Assembly (NCBI RefSeq): GCF_019375475.1 | Contig: NZ_JAHXGQ010000001.1 | Location: 806,001-870,000 of the forward strand | From: Saccharothrix obliqua | GTDB lineage: Bacteria > Actinomycetota > Actinomycetes > Mycobacteriales > Pseudonocardiaceae | Reading direction: 5' to 3' | DNA length: 64,000 bases | Shown: piece after piece, positions 34,605 to 43,047 of the stretch | Position numbering within the stretch: the stretch's first letter is position 1 | Layout: each line of letters begins with the position of its first letter | Made by a program: the position numbers and the translations under genes | Notes under the pieces: model-generated | Databases searched by the model: none | Seen by the model: only the letters and a program-made list of their open reading frames with translations | Told to the model about the DNA's origin: nothing

Positions 34605-35936
34605 GTGAGCGATCACAGCCAAGCGGTGGCCGCGTTGCGCGGTCAGTACCGGGCGATCCCGACGGGCAGTCCCGTCCGGCTCGCCAAGCCGACGTCGAAC
34701 CTGTTCCGGTTCCGCGCCGACCAGCCCGGCGGGCTCGACGTGGGCCGGCTCGACCGGGTGCTGTCGGTCGACCCGGACCAGCGGACCGCCCGCGTCCAGG
34801 GCATGACCACCTACGAGCACCTGGTGGACGAAACCCTCCGGCACGGCCTGATGCCGCTGGTCGTGCCGCAGCTCAAGACCATCACGCTCGGCGGCGCGGT
34901 CGCCGGGCTCGGCATCGAGTCCAGCTCGTTCCGCAACGGCCTGCCGCACGAGTCGGTGCGCGAGCTGGAGGTGATGACCGGCGACGGCGAGGTGGTGGTC
35001 GTCGGTCCGGGCGACGACCTGTTCCGCGGCTTCCCCAACTCCTACGGCACGCTCGGCTACGCGCTGAGCCTGGAGATCGAGCTGGAGCCGGTGCGGCCGT
35101 TCGTGCGGTTGCGGCACGTGCCGTTCGGGTCGGCCGAGCAGGCCGCGGCGGCCATCGAGGAGGTCTGCGCCCAGCGGTCCTACCAGGGCGAGCCGGTGGA
35201 CTTCGTGGACGGCACGGTGTTCTCGGCCGGTGAGCAGTACCTGACGCTGGCGTCCTGGGCGGACACCGCGCCCCGCGTCTCGGACTACACCGGGCGCGAC
35301 ATCTACTACCGGTCCATCCGCACCCGGCGCACCGACCACCTGACCGCGCGCGACTACCTGTGGCGGTGGGACACCGACTGGTTCTGGTGCTCCCGCGCGT
35401 TCGGCGTGCAGCACCCGCTGGTGCGCCGGCTGGTGCCGAAGCGCTACCTGCGGTCCGACGTCTACCGCAAGGTCGTCGCGTGGGACCGCCGCACCGGGTT
35501 CAGCGGGCGGTTCCACAAGGCGGTGCAGGAGCCGGTGATCCAGGACGTCGAGATCCCGGTGGACAAGCTCGCCGAGTTCCTCGACTTCTTCCACCGCGAG
35601 ATCGGCATCGAGCCGGTCTGGCTGTGCCCGGTGCGCCTGCGCGACCGGACGGGCTGGCCGCTGTACCCGATGGACCCGGACGTGCTCTACGTCAACGTCG
35701 GCTTCTGGTCCACGGTGGACCTGCGGCCGGGCGAGCCCATGGGCAGCCGCAACCGGCTGATCGAGGCCAAGGTGGCCGAGCTGGGCGGGCACAAGTCGCT
35801 GTACTCGGACTCCTACTACGGGGAGGACGAGTTCTGGGCGAAGTACGACGGCGAGACCTATCGGGAGCTGAAGAAGCGGTACGACGCCGACTCCCGGCTC
35901 CCGGACCTGTACGCCAAGTGTGTTCTCCGCAGGTGA
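34605..35936 (+). CDS. tmsA: FAD-binding oxidoreductase of 10-methyl fatty acid synthesis
   Basis: A 443-residue FAD-linked oxidoreductase of the DHCR24-like group. A PCMH-type FAD-binding domain fills the N-terminal half (MTTYEHLVDETL, PQLKTITLGGAVAGLGIESSSFR, NSYGTLGYALSLEIEL). Paired with the following methyltransferase, it matches the two-gene set (tmsA/tmsB, or bfaA/bfaB) that makes 10-methyl branched fatty acids such as tuberculostearic acid: the methyltransferase adds a methylene to oleoyl chains and this enzyme reduces it. The GTG start at 34605 fits the family; the open frame further upstream is antisense to the AidB-like gene. Confidence 0.85.
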   Translation: MSDHSQAVAALRGQYRAIPTGSPVRLAKPTSNLFRFRADQPGGLDVGRLDRVLSVDPDQRTARVQGMTTYEHLVDETLRHGLMPLVVPQLKTITLGGAVAGLGIESSSFRNGLPHESVRELEVMTGDGEVVVVGPGDDLFRGFPNSYGTLGYALSLEIELEPVRPFVRLRHVPFGSAEQAAAAIEEVCAQRSYQGEPVDFVDGTVFSAGEQYLTLASWADTAPRVSDYTGRDIYYRSIRTRRTDHLTARDYLWRWDTDWFWCSRAFGVQHPLVRRLVPKRYLRSDVYRKVVAWDRRTGFSGRFHKAVQEPVIQDVEIPVDKLAEFLDFFHREIGIEPVWLCPVRLRDRTGWPLYPMDPDVLYVNVGFWSTVDLRPGEPMGSRNRLIEAKVAELGGHKSLYSDSYYGEDEFWAKYDGETYRELKKRYDADSRLPDLYAKCVLRR

Positions 35937-35949
35937 ATTGGAGGGGTCC

Positions 35950-37182
35950 ATGCGGTTGGCCGAGGTGTTCCAGCGGGTGGTCGGCGGAGACCGGTCCGTC
36001 GGCTTCAGCGCGTACGACGGCAGCCGGGCCGGTTCGGCCGACGCGGACGTGCGCATCGAGGTGAGGACGCCGCAAGCGTTGTCCTACCTCGCTTCCGCGC
36101 CCGGCGAGCTGGGGCTCGCGCGGGCGTACGTGACGGGTCACCTGGAGATCATCGGCGACGTCTACGGCGCGCTGGTGCGGCTGTCCGAGTTCTCGCTGCG
36201 CGAGGTGCCGCTGCTGCAACGACTCGAACTGCTCGGCACGCTGGGCAGACAGCGCCTGCGTGCCAAGGTCGAGATCCCACCGCAGGAGCGGCGCCTGCAC
36301 GGCCTGCGTCACTCCAAGGCGCGGGACGCCGAGGCGATCGCCCACCACTACGACGTGTCGAACACGTTCTACGAGTGGCTGCTGGGTCCGTCGATGGCGT
36401 ACACGTGCGCGGTGTACCCGAGTGCGACGGCCTCGTTGGAGGAGGCGCAGTTCGCCAAGCACGACTTGGTGGCGAAGAAGCTCGGGCTGCGGTCCGGGAT
36501 GCGCCTGCTCGACGTCGGCTGCGGCTGGGGCGGCATGGTGATGCACGCCGCGCGCGAGTACGGCGTGAAGGCGCTGGGCGTGACGTTGTCGCGGAACCAG
36601 GCCGAGTGGGCGCAGAAAGCGATTGTCGAAGCGGGGTTGTCGGAACTGGCCGAGGTGCGTTACCTGGACTACCGGGACGTCCGGGAGAACGGCTTCGACG
36701 CCGTGTCCTCGATCGGCCTGACCGAGCACATCGGCAAGGCCAAGCTACCCGCCTACTTCCGCTCGCTGCACCGCAAGCTGAAGCCCGGCGGGCGGCTGCT
36801 GAACCACAGCATCACCCGCCCGGACAACCTGAGGAAGGCCAAGACGGGCGGCTTCATCAACCGGTACGTGTTCCCGGACGGCGAGCTGGTCGGACCGGGC
36901 CACATCGTGTCGCAGATGCACGACACCGGCTTCGAGGTCCGGCACGAGGAGAACCTGCGCGAGCACTACGCCCTGACCCTGGCCGCGTGGTCCACCAACC
37001 TCGACCGCCACTGGTCCGAGGCGGTCGACGAAGTGGGCCTCGGCCGGGCCCGCGTGTGGCGCCTCTACCTGGCCGCGTCCCGACTGGGGTTCGAGCGCAA
37101 CAACATCCAGTTGCACCAGGTGCTAGGCGTGAAGCTGGACGGAACCAACGCCCACATGCCGCTGCGCCCGGACTGGAGCTAG
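35950..37182 (+). CDS. tmsB: SAM-dependent methyltransferase of 10-methyl fatty acid synthesis
   Basis: A 410-residue cyclopropane-fatty-acid-synthase-like methyltransferase. The SAM-binding motif LLDVGCGWGGMVMHA is near residue 190, preceded by HHYDVSNTFYEWLLGPSMAYTCAVY, the phospholipid-binding region. LTEHIGKAKLPAYFR carries the conserved Glu, and the last residues follow the LAASRLGFERNNIQLHQVLGVKL pattern. It adds a methyl group at C10 of an oleoyl chain on a phospholipid. The ATG at 35950 has GGAGGGG just upstream and is preferred to an in-frame ATG at 35920 inside tmsA. It is followed by a strong hairpin. Confidence 0.88.
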   Translation: MRLAEVFQRVVGGDRSVGFSAYDGSRAGSADADVRIEVRTPQALSYLASAPGELGLARAYVTGHLEIIGDVYGALVRLSEFSLREVPLLQRLELLGTLGRQRLRAKVEIPPQERRLHGLRHSKARDAEAIAHHYDVSNTFYEWLLGPSMAYTCAVYPSATASLEEAQFAKHDLVAKKLGLRSGMRLLDVGCGWGGMVMHAAREYGVKALGVTLSRNQAEWAQKAIVEAGLSELAEVRYLDYRDVRENGFDAVSSIGLTEHIGKAKLPAYFRSLHRKLKPGGRLLNHSITRPDNLRKAKTGGFINRYVFPDGELVGPGHIVSQMHDTGFEVRHEENLREHYALTLAAWSTNLDRHWSEAVDEVGLGRARVWRLYLAASRLGFERNNIQLHQVLGVKLDGTNAHMPLRPDWS

Positions 37183-37188
37183 GACTCG

Positions 37189-37224
37189 ACCGGGACGGCC
37201 GGACTCCGGTCGGGCCGTCCCGGT
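37189..37224. terminator. Terminator after tmsA-tmsB
   Basis: ACCGGGACGGCC (37189-37200) pairs with GGCCGTCCCGGT (37213-37224). It also faces the end of the DUF397 gene array on the minus strand. Confidence 0.65.
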
Positions 37225-37285
37225 GGTGCCTGTGATGAAGCAGCACAGCAGCCCTACCCGGCCAACCGGGAGGGACTGGACGCCC

Positions 37286-37462
37286 TCAGGTGAGCGTCAA
37301 GCGCAGGAATCCGCGCCAGGAGTCGAGGGACACCCGAAGGCCGTCGCCCGCCGGGTTCTTGGAGTTCCGCACGGCTGCGGTGGTCCCGGTAAGCCGGACT
37401 TCAACGCAGTTGTCGTTGCCGGACGTGCTGTAGCTACTCTTGAACCAGCCGGTGTCGTTCAC
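37286..37462 (-). CDS. DUF397 small protein, copy 4
   Basis: A 58-residue DUF397 protein beginning NDTGWFKSSYSTSGNDNCVEVR, then an AAVRNSKNP stretch and a SWRGFLRL helix. DUF397 proteins are typically encoded next to XRE-type regulators in filamentous actinomycetes (whiJ-like loci) and act with them in developmental or toxin-antitoxin-like control; the biochemical role is not settled. This is the last of four copies. Its GTG overlaps the stop of copy 3 (GTGA). It lies near the tms terminator. Confidence 0.9.
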   Translation of the reverse strand: MNDTGWFKSSYSTSGNDNCVEVRLTGTTAAVRNSKNPAGDGLRVSLDSWRGFLRLTLT

Positions 37463-37680
37463 ATCGCCTCCAGCTCCGATTGGAACGCTTGCCAGTAGCC
37501 CGCCGCTGGCCCCGACGAGCGCAGGAAGTTGTGCCACGAGGTCAGCGGAACCTGAAGGCTGCTGCCTTCCGGGTTCTTCGAGTCGCGAACGGCCGCGGTG
37601 GCGTCGGTCAGCCGCACTTCTACGCAGTTGTCGTTGCCGCCGGTGCTGTAGCTGCTTTTGAACCAACCGGTGTCGTTCAT
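37459..37680 (-). CDS. DUF397 small protein, copy 3 (extended C-terminus)
   Basis: A 73-residue DUF397 paralogue, starting NDTGWFKSSYSTGGNDNCVEVR. Its C-terminal extension runs GPAAGYWQAF and ends in ELEAM; the XRE regulator gene also ends in LEAM, both through a CTGGAGGCGATGTGAACG junction that contains the next gene's ribosome site and start. This shows that the junction itself was duplicated with the genes. It starts at an ATG, 91 bases after copy 2. Confidence 0.9.
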   Translation of the reverse strand: MNDTGWFKSSYSTGGNDNCVEVRLTDATAAVRDSKNPEGSSLQVPLTSWHNFLRSSGPAAGYWQAFQSELEAM

Positions 37681-37770
37681 GTCACCTCCAACTCCGGGCT
37701 GCCGAGTGGGGTCGCTTGCCAGGCCACGCGGACAGTTTGAGCCAGCACTGCGGTAGCGCCGGCGGTGCGG

Positions 37771-37947
37771 TCAGCGGGCCTCCGTCGAGCGCAGGAAGTC
37801 CTGCCAGGAGGCGCGTGAGACCTGAATGCTGCCGTCCGGGTTCTTGGAGTCCCGGACCGCGGCGGTGGCCCCGGTCAGCCGGACTTCTACGCAAGCATCG
37901 TTGCCGGACGTGCTGTAGCTGCTCTTGAACCAGCCGGTGTCGTTCAC
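37771..37947 (-). CDS. DUF397 small protein, copy 2
   Basis: A 58-residue DUF397 paralogue: NDTGWFKSSYSTSGNDACVEVR, AAVRDSKNPDGS, SWQDFLRSTEAR. It lies between copy 1 (43 bases upstream) and copy 3 (90 bases downstream). The GTG at 37947 has a GGAGGCG ribosome site, repeated at the other copies. The gene is only 177 bases long and falls below usual ORF cut-offs; I called it by homology with its neighbours. Confidence 0.88.
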   Translation of the reverse strand: MNDTGWFKSSYSTSGNDACVEVRLTGATAAVRDSKNPDGSIQVSRASWQDFLRSTEAR

Positions 37948-37990
37948 ATCGCCTCCAGCTCGATCGCTTGCCGGTAGCGCCGCCGTCTGC

Positions 37991-38170
37991 TCAGAAGATC
38001 CCGGACGAGCGCAGGAAGTTCTGCCACGAGGTCAGCGGAAGCCGAAGGCTGTCGCCGCCGGGGTTCTTCGAGTCCCTGACCGCTGCGGTGGCCTCAGTCA
38101 GTCGCACCTCGACGCAGGCGTCGTTGCCGCCGGTGCTGTAGCTGCTCTTGAACCAGCCGGTGTCGTTCAC
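37991..38170 (-). CDS. DUF397 small protein, copy 1
   Basis: A 59-residue DUF397 paralogue: NDTGWFKSSYSTGGNDACVEVR, AAVRDSKNPGGD, SWQNFLRSSGIF. Its GTG overlaps the stop of the XRE-DUF5753 gene (GTGA), so it is translationally coupled to the regulator and is its most likely direct partner. The four copies start 223, 267 and 218 bases apart. Confidence 0.92.
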   Translation of the reverse strand: MNDTGWFKSSYSTGGNDACVEVRLTEATAAVRDSKNPGGDSLRLPLTSWQNFLRSSGIF

Positions 38171-39027
38171 ATCGCCTCCAGTGTCGAGAGAAGCCGTGAT
38201 TGAGATTCTTCCGGACTGAAGGCGATTTCCGAAAGCCGCTGGAAGCACCGTTCGACGGCGGCGATGTCGGAGGGTTCGTCAAGGTAGGTGGATGGGCCGT
38301 ACGCGACCGGTAGCAGTGATACGGGACGGGTGCCTTCCGCGAAATGCAGGAGGATCATCGCGCCCTGCGGGCACGGGTTGCGCGAGTCGTTGGAGTCGAG
38401 CAGCCGCAACGTGATGTTCGGTTGCCGCGTGGCATCGACCAAGTGCTGCACCTGACGTCGCATCGTGTCCCGATCGCCGGCCCAGACAAGAGCGTCCTCG
38501 GTGATGAAGAACATCAACTCCTTGTCCGCAAGGACTTTCTGCCGCTCCATGCGGAACGCCACTCGCCGGGTGCGTTCCTCATAGGACCGGTCGGGCCACC
38601 AGATCCCATCACAAGCGGCCATGGTCGCCTCGGTGTACTCCGGGATCTGGAGCAGGCCGGGCACCACCCCGCGTTCGTAATAGGAGATCCGCGTCGCCGC
38701 GGCCTCCAGGTCGGCGATGCGCGTGCCGGCTCCGGGCAACAAGTCGACATAGGCACGCTTCGGCTGTCGCTGCCGCGCCTCGACCCCCATCGCCAACACC
38801 TTCCTGCGCTCACGGACGCCCGCGCCGTAGAAGGTCAGCAACTGCTCCAAGTCGGCCTTGAGCGTCGACCGGCCGTCTCCGACCTTGATCAGGCGGCTGC
38901 GGTCCTTGCGGATCAGGGCCGCGGCGTTGTCCAGTGACCGGCCGGCGGCCAGGCGAGCCATGGACACGCCCGCAGTCTCGGTGCCGGCCTTGGTCGTGAT
39001 CGCGGCGCAGTGCGTCACCCAGTTCAC
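38167..39027 (-). CDS. XRE-type helix-turn-helix regulator with DUF5753 domain
   Basis: A 286-residue regulator. The N-terminal helix-turn-helix is about 10-70 (ETAGVSMARLAAGRSLDNAAALIRKDRSRLIKVGDG) and the DUF5753 effector domain fills about 110-280 (ISYYERGVVPGLLQIPEYT, LMFFITEDALVW, NITLRLLDSNDS). The GTG at 39027 has AGGG six bases upstream; a frame reaching 39180 is antisense of the protease gene. It is the head of an array with four DUF397 genes, as in the whiJ/abaA-orfA type loci. It is likely to bind DNA near its own promoter; the DUF397 proteins may relieve or modulate it. Confidence 0.88.
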   Translation of the reverse strand: MNWVTHCAAITTKAGTETAGVSMARLAAGRSLDNAAALIRKDRSRLIKVGDGRSTLKADLEQLLTFYGAGVRERRKVLAMGVEARQRQPKRAYVDLLPGAGTRIADLEAAATRISYYERGVVPGLLQIPEYTEATMAACDGIWWPDRSYEERTRRVAFRMERQKVLADKELMFFITEDALVWAGDRDTMRRQVQHLVDATRQPNITLRLLDSNDSRNPCPQGAMILLHFAEGTRPVSLLPVAYGPSTYLDEPSDIAAVERCFQRLSEIAFSPEESQSRLLSTLEAM

Positions 39028-39049
39028 CGAAGCCCTGCGCGAGGGGTAG

Positions 39050-39766
39050 TCACACCAACCGCTCGACGATCTCCCGAGCCCGGTCGGCCGGTATCGCGAA
39101 CCCGATACCCACGCTGCCCGCCTCCCCGCCGTCCGCCACCGGCGAGTAGATCGCCGAGTTGATCCCGATGACCTCACCACGCGCGTCGACCAGCGGCCCG
39201 CCGGAGTTGCCCGGGTTGATGGACGCGTCGGTCTGGATCGCCTGGTAACCGACCCCGCCGCCCACCGAGACGGTCCGGTCGAGCGCGCTGACGATCCCGG
39301 ACGTCACCGTCCCGCGCAGCCCCTCGGGCGACCCGATCGCCACGACCTGCGAGCCGACGCGCACCCCGGCCGAGTCGGCGAACGTCGCGGGCGTCAACCC
39401 GGTCGCATCGGCCCGGAGCACGGCCAGGTCGCTCGACGCGTCCGCCCCCACCACCCGGGCACCGACCACACGCCCGTCGGCCAACGTCACCGACACCCGC
39501 CCCGCACCCGACACGACGTGGTTGTTCGTCAACACCAACCCGTCCGCCGACAGCACGACACCGGACCCCAACCCGGACCCGACGTCGACCTGCACCACGC
39601 TCGGCAGCACCCGCGCGGCAACAGCGCTGACGTCCAACCCGGCGGGAGAAGCCGCGATCGGCGACGCGGCGACCGGCGCCCGCGACGCGCCGACCACACC
39701 ACCGGCCACGCCGCCGCACACAGCGGCAGCCACCGCGAGCACCACCACAGCCTTGACGCGAGTCAT
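39050..39766 (-). CDS. HtrA-like serine protease lacking a PDZ domain
   Basis: A 238-residue exported trypsin-fold protease. A signal peptide or membrane anchor is at about 5-28. The triad is in LVLTNNHVVSG (His), SSDLAVL (Asp) and TDASINPGNSGGPLVDARG (Ser). The protein stops just after the protease domain (IPADRAREIVERLV), so the PDZ domain that HtrA/DegP proteins use for substrate recognition is absent. Envelope protein quality control is the family's role. It precedes the XRE gene by 22 bases on the same strand. Confidence 0.9.
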   Translation of the reverse strand: MTRVKAVVVLAVAAAVCGGVAGGVVGASRAPVAASPIAASPAGLDVSAVAARVLPSVVQVDVGSGLGSGVVLSADGLVLTNNHVVSGAGRVSVTLADGRVVGARVVGADASSDLAVLRADATGLTPATFADSAGVRVGSQVVAIGSPEGLRGTVTSGIVSALDRTVSVGGGVGYQAIQTDASINPGNSGGPLVDARGEVIGINSAIYSPVADGGEAGSVGIGFAIPADRAREIVERLV

Positions 39767-39811
39767 GGTCCCAGGAAATCCCCGCCCCCTGTGAACGCCC
39801 TGAGCGATCCC

Positions 39812-41983
39812 CTAGGACTTGCCAAGAACCGCCCGAACCCCCTCGGCCGTCAACGGCGGGCCGAACAACGGACCCTGCGCACCCGTCACGCCCAACTCGC
39901 GCAACCGGTCCGCCTCACGCCGAGTGGCGACACCCGCCGCGTACAACGGCAGCCCCAACGTGCGCGTCCACGTCAACAACGCGCTCGCCGCGCTCTCGTC
40001 CACCGGATCCGCGCCCTCCGCCAGGCCGTGCACCGGGAACCCCTGGAACTTGAGGCCGTGCAGGGGAACCCGGCGCAACCGGTCCACGGCGATGTTGCCG
40101 CCGCCGGTCTGGTCCAGCACGAACCGCACGCCGTCCTCGGCGAGGAACGCCAGCTCCTCCGCCTGGTCCTCGCTGATCAGAGAGGGCACCTGCTCGCCGA
40201 GTTCGAACCGCAGCGCCGCGGGCGGCAGACCGGCGGCACGCAGCACCCGCCGCACCTCGGCCACCAGTTCCGGTTCCTGGCACTGCCGGGCGGACAGGTC
40301 CATCGCCAGCACGGGCGCCCGCGCGCCGAACTCGGCGTGCCACGCGCCCGCGTGCCGGCACGCCCGCTCCACCGCCCACCGGCCGAGCCGCACCGCCATC
40401 CCGGTGAACGCGGCGAGCGAGGCCAACGAGGCGGGGTCGATCCGGCCGTGCCGCTGGTGGTGCCAGCCGACCCGCGCCTCCACGGCGATCAACGACTCGT
40501 CGGCCAACGCGTACACCGGCTCGTAGTCGACGCGGAAGTCGTCCTGCTCCAAGCCACCCGCGATGGACGCCGCCAGCATCAGCCTGGTCCGGTCCCGCCG
40601 GTCGCGCTCCTCGTCGTACCGCGCCCACTGCGCCTTGCCGTCGTCCTTGGCCCAGCGCAACGTGACGTCCGCGCGCCGCAGCAGCTCGGCGGGGTCGGCG
40701 CCACGCGCGCGGGACACCACGATGCCGACGCTCGCCGTCACGCCGATGCCGTCCTCGCCCACCCACACCGGCTCGGCGAGCCGGTCGACGGCCTCCTCGG
40801 CGAGCGCGATCACGGTCCGCACGTCCGCCGGGTCGTTGAGCAGCACGCCGAACTCGTCCGGCCCGGTGCGCGCGAGCTTGCCGACCGGCCCGAACACGGA
40901 CCGCAGGTGACCGGCGACCACGTTCAGCACGCGGTTGCCGACGTCGTGGCCGAACGCGTCGTTCACCACGCGGAAGCCGTCGACGTCGAGCACCAGCAGC
41001 GCCAGCGACTCCGGTCCCTTCGCGCCGACCGCGTGCTCCAGCCAGCCGAGGAACTGGGCGCGGTTCGCCAGGCCGGTCTGGACGTCGTGCAGGCTCTGCC
41101 GCAGCAACTGGGTCTGGAGGGCGCGCACCTCGTCCAGGCTCTCGATCATCGTCACGTGGTAGGCGGGCTCGCCCTCGTCGTCACGCACCAGCGCCACCGC
41201 GATCAGCACCGGGACGGTCTCGCCGTCGCCACGCACCAGCCGCAGCTCGGTCCGCTCGCGGTCGCGCCCGCCGGACGCGAGCCGGCGGGTCAGGGCGGCG
41301 GCCTGCTCCCGGTCGTCCGGGTGCACCACGTCCAGCGCGGACATGCGGGCCAGGTCGTCGGCGGTGTAGTCGAGCAGCGCCAGCAGGGCGTCGTTGACGT
41401 CCAGGATCTTGTCGTCCATGTCGGTCAACGCGATCGCCACGGCCGACGTGCGGAACACCGCGCGGAACTTGGCCTCGCTGGTGCGCAGCGCGGCCTCGGC
41501 CGCGCGCAACGTCTCGACGGCCGACGAGTCGGTCAGCTCCCGCTGGTGCAGGGTGCGTTCGCGGACGGCGTCACCGTGCCCGGCGGCGATACCACCGAGC
41601 ACGGCCATCAACCTCGGCGTGCGGTCGGCCGGCAGCCCGAAGTGGGCGGGCAGGTGCTCGCCGACGAACGCGATCGTGCGCTCCAGCGTGGCGGCCGACC
41701 GGAGGCCGTGCTCCACCAGCGCCCGGCCGACGCGTTGCGCCGCGTTCTCCTGGTACGGGTCGCACAGCACAGCCGCGTGCAACGGGTCGACCAACTCGGC
41801 CAGCACCGCGCGCAGCCGCGCCTGACCCATCAGCGCGGTGGCGCCGACGGCCGCCGCCCAGCGGCGGGCGAACTCGTCGCGCGACGCCCGCGGTTCGCCA
41901 CTTGGCGCGGTCTCTGCTCGGTCGGCCATCTCGTCATTCAGCTCTGCGGTAATTCCGACGTGCGCATTCTCCGTCGATGTCAC
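39812..41983 (-). CDS. PAS-GGDEF-EAL protein with degenerate active-site motifs
   Basis: A 723-residue cyclic-di-GMP-family protein. A helical N-terminal region (to about 150) precedes a PAS domain (about 165-280), a GGDEF domain (about 290-455) and an EAL domain (about 470-720). The GGDEF signature is GPDEF and the EAL signature is EAR (VEARVGW); FVLDQTGGGN replaces the usual catalytic DDFGTG-type loop. It is therefore likely to bind nucleotide or be inactive, acting as a sensor or effector rather than a normal cyclase/phosphodiesterase. The GTG at 41983 is used; an ATG at 41929 (MADRAETAP) is a plausible alternative start. No N-terminal signal is seen, so it should be cytoplasmic. Confidence 0.87.
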   Translation of the reverse strand: MTSTENAHVGITAELNDEMADRAETAPSGEPRASRDEFARRWAAAVGATALMGQARLRAVLAELVDPLHAAVLCDPYQENAAQRVGRALVEHGLRSAATLERTIAFVGEHLPAHFGLPADRTPRLMAVLGGIAAGHGDAVRERTLHQRELTDSSAVETLRAAEAALRTSEAKFRAVFRTSAVAIALTDMDDKILDVNDALLALLDYTADDLARMSALDVVHPDDREQAAALTRRLASGGRDRERTELRLVRGDGETVPVLIAVALVRDDEGEPAYHVTMIESLDEVRALQTQLLRQSLHDVQTGLANRAQFLGWLEHAVGAKGPESLALLVLDVDGFRVVNDAFGHDVGNRVLNVVAGHLRSVFGPVGKLARTGPDEFGVLLNDPADVRTVIALAEEAVDRLAEPVWVGEDGIGVTASVGIVVSRARGADPAELLRRADVTLRWAKDDGKAQWARYDEERDRRDRTRLMLAASIAGGLEQDDFRVDYEPVYALADESLIAVEARVGWHHQRHGRIDPASLASLAAFTGMAVRLGRWAVERACRHAGAWHAEFGARAPVLAMDLSARQCQEPELVAEVRRVLRAAGLPPAALRFELGEQVPSLISEDQAEELAFLAEDGVRFVLDQTGGGNIAVDRLRRVPLHGLKFQGFPVHGLAEGADPVDESAASALLTWTRTLGLPLYAAGVATRREADRLRELGVTGAQGPLFGPPLTAEGVRAVLGKS

Positions 41984-42078
41984 TCGAATGGATTAGTGCG
42001 CGTTCGGTTGGTGCGTGCCGAGCTTACTGATGGATCACCGACGCGATGCGGGACGACCCCGAATTCGCGCCCGGGGTG

Positions 42079-42113
42079 GGCGGACCGGGACCGGCGAAGT
42101 GTCCCGGTCCGCC
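42079..42113 (-). terminator. Terminator after the substrate-binding lipoprotein gene
   Basis: GGCGGACCGGGAC (42079-42091) pairs with GTCCCGGTCCGCC (42101-42113) around a nine-base loop, 13 bases past the lipoprotein gene stop. Confidence 0.65.
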
Positions 42114-42126
42114 CGGTTCCGGCCGG

Positions 42127-43047
42127 TCAGGCGTGTTCCGGCGGACTGATCAACGACTCCGGGATGGCGGACGCGCCGGTGCCCCATTTGGCCAGGATGC
42201 GGTCGTACGAGCCGTCCTTGATCAATTTGTTCACGGCCGCCTGGAACGCGGGCGCGAGCGGGGAGCCCTTCTGGAACGCGAAACCGACGTCGAGCCGCTT
42301 GAACTCGTTGAGGAACTTGAGGTTCGGCTGGTTCGCGGCGGCGTAGCGGAGACCGTTGATGGTGCTCATCACCACGTCGATGTGCCGCTGCTGGAGACCC
42401 AGGTAGACGGCGGCGTTGTCGGCGAAGCTCAACACCTCGTACGGCGGTTTCCCGGCGTCCGCGCAGACCTGCCGCTCCTTCTCCAGCGTCGCCTCGAACG
42501 TGGTGCCCGCGCCGGTGCCGACCTTCAGACCGCACAACTGCACCAGGGCGTCGACTTTCGTCAGCCGCGTGTCGTCGGCGCGCACGGCGAAACCCTGGCC
42601 GTCGTTGATGTAGGTGGCGAAGTCGATGGTCTTCTTCCGGGCCTCCGTCACGCCGAAGTTGCCCGTGCCCACCTGGAACTTGCCGCTGGTCAACGAGGGG
42701 AGGATGACCTCGAACGCGGCGATCTCCCGCTCCACCCGCACACCGAGCACCTTCGCCGCCGCCGCGGTGATGTCGACGTCCAGGCCGAGCACGGTCCTGT
42801 TGTCCTCGGCGAAGTACGCCGACGGCGGCTGACCGCCCACGGAGGACCCGAACTTCACCACCCCGGCCGCACGCACGTCGGCCGGCAGCAACGCCGCGAT
42901 GGCCTCGTCCTGGGTGACGGCGGACAGCACGTCCACGGACGGCTGCACGCCCGCGCCGGTCGGCGGGTCGCCCGCGTCGGCCGCGCCGCAGCCCGCGGTC
43001 ACCAGCGTGAGCAGGCTCAACAGCATCAACAGGTGTCTGGTGCGCAT
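42127..43047 (-). CDS. ABC transporter substrate-binding lipoprotein, amino-acid type
   Basis: A 306-residue lipoprotein of the polar amino-acid binding family (SBP_bac_3). The lipobox is VTAGC with the lipidated C20. The mature part has the two-lobed SBP pattern (VLGLDVDITAAAAKVLG, QVGTGNFGVTEARKKTIDFA, LAPAFQAAVNKLIKDGSYDRILAKWG). It is the last gene of the minus-strand operon and the only binding protein here for the permease/ATPase encoded divergently at 45028-46619. Context suggests an organosulfur amino acid as ligand. Confidence 0.88.
   Translation of the reverse strand: MRTRHLLMLLSLLTLVTAGCGAADAGDPPTGAGVQPSVDVLSAVTQDEAIAALLPADVRAAGVVKFGSSVGGQPPSAYFAEDNRTVLGLDVDITAAAAKVLGVRVEREIAAFEVILPSLTSGKFQVGTGNFGVTEARKKTIDFATYINDGQGFAVRADDTRLTKVDALVQLCGLKVGTGAGTTFEATLEKERQVCADAGKPPYEVLSFADNAAVYLGLQQRHIDVVMSTINGLRYAAANQPNLKFLNEFKRLDVGFAFQKGSPLAPAFQAAVNKLIKDGSYDRILAKWGTGASAIPESLISPPEHA

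Noticed and set aside
35692..36729. Minus-strand frame opposite tmsB
   Set aside because: No recognizable protein features; tmsB carries the SAM-binding motif and a strong ribosome site.
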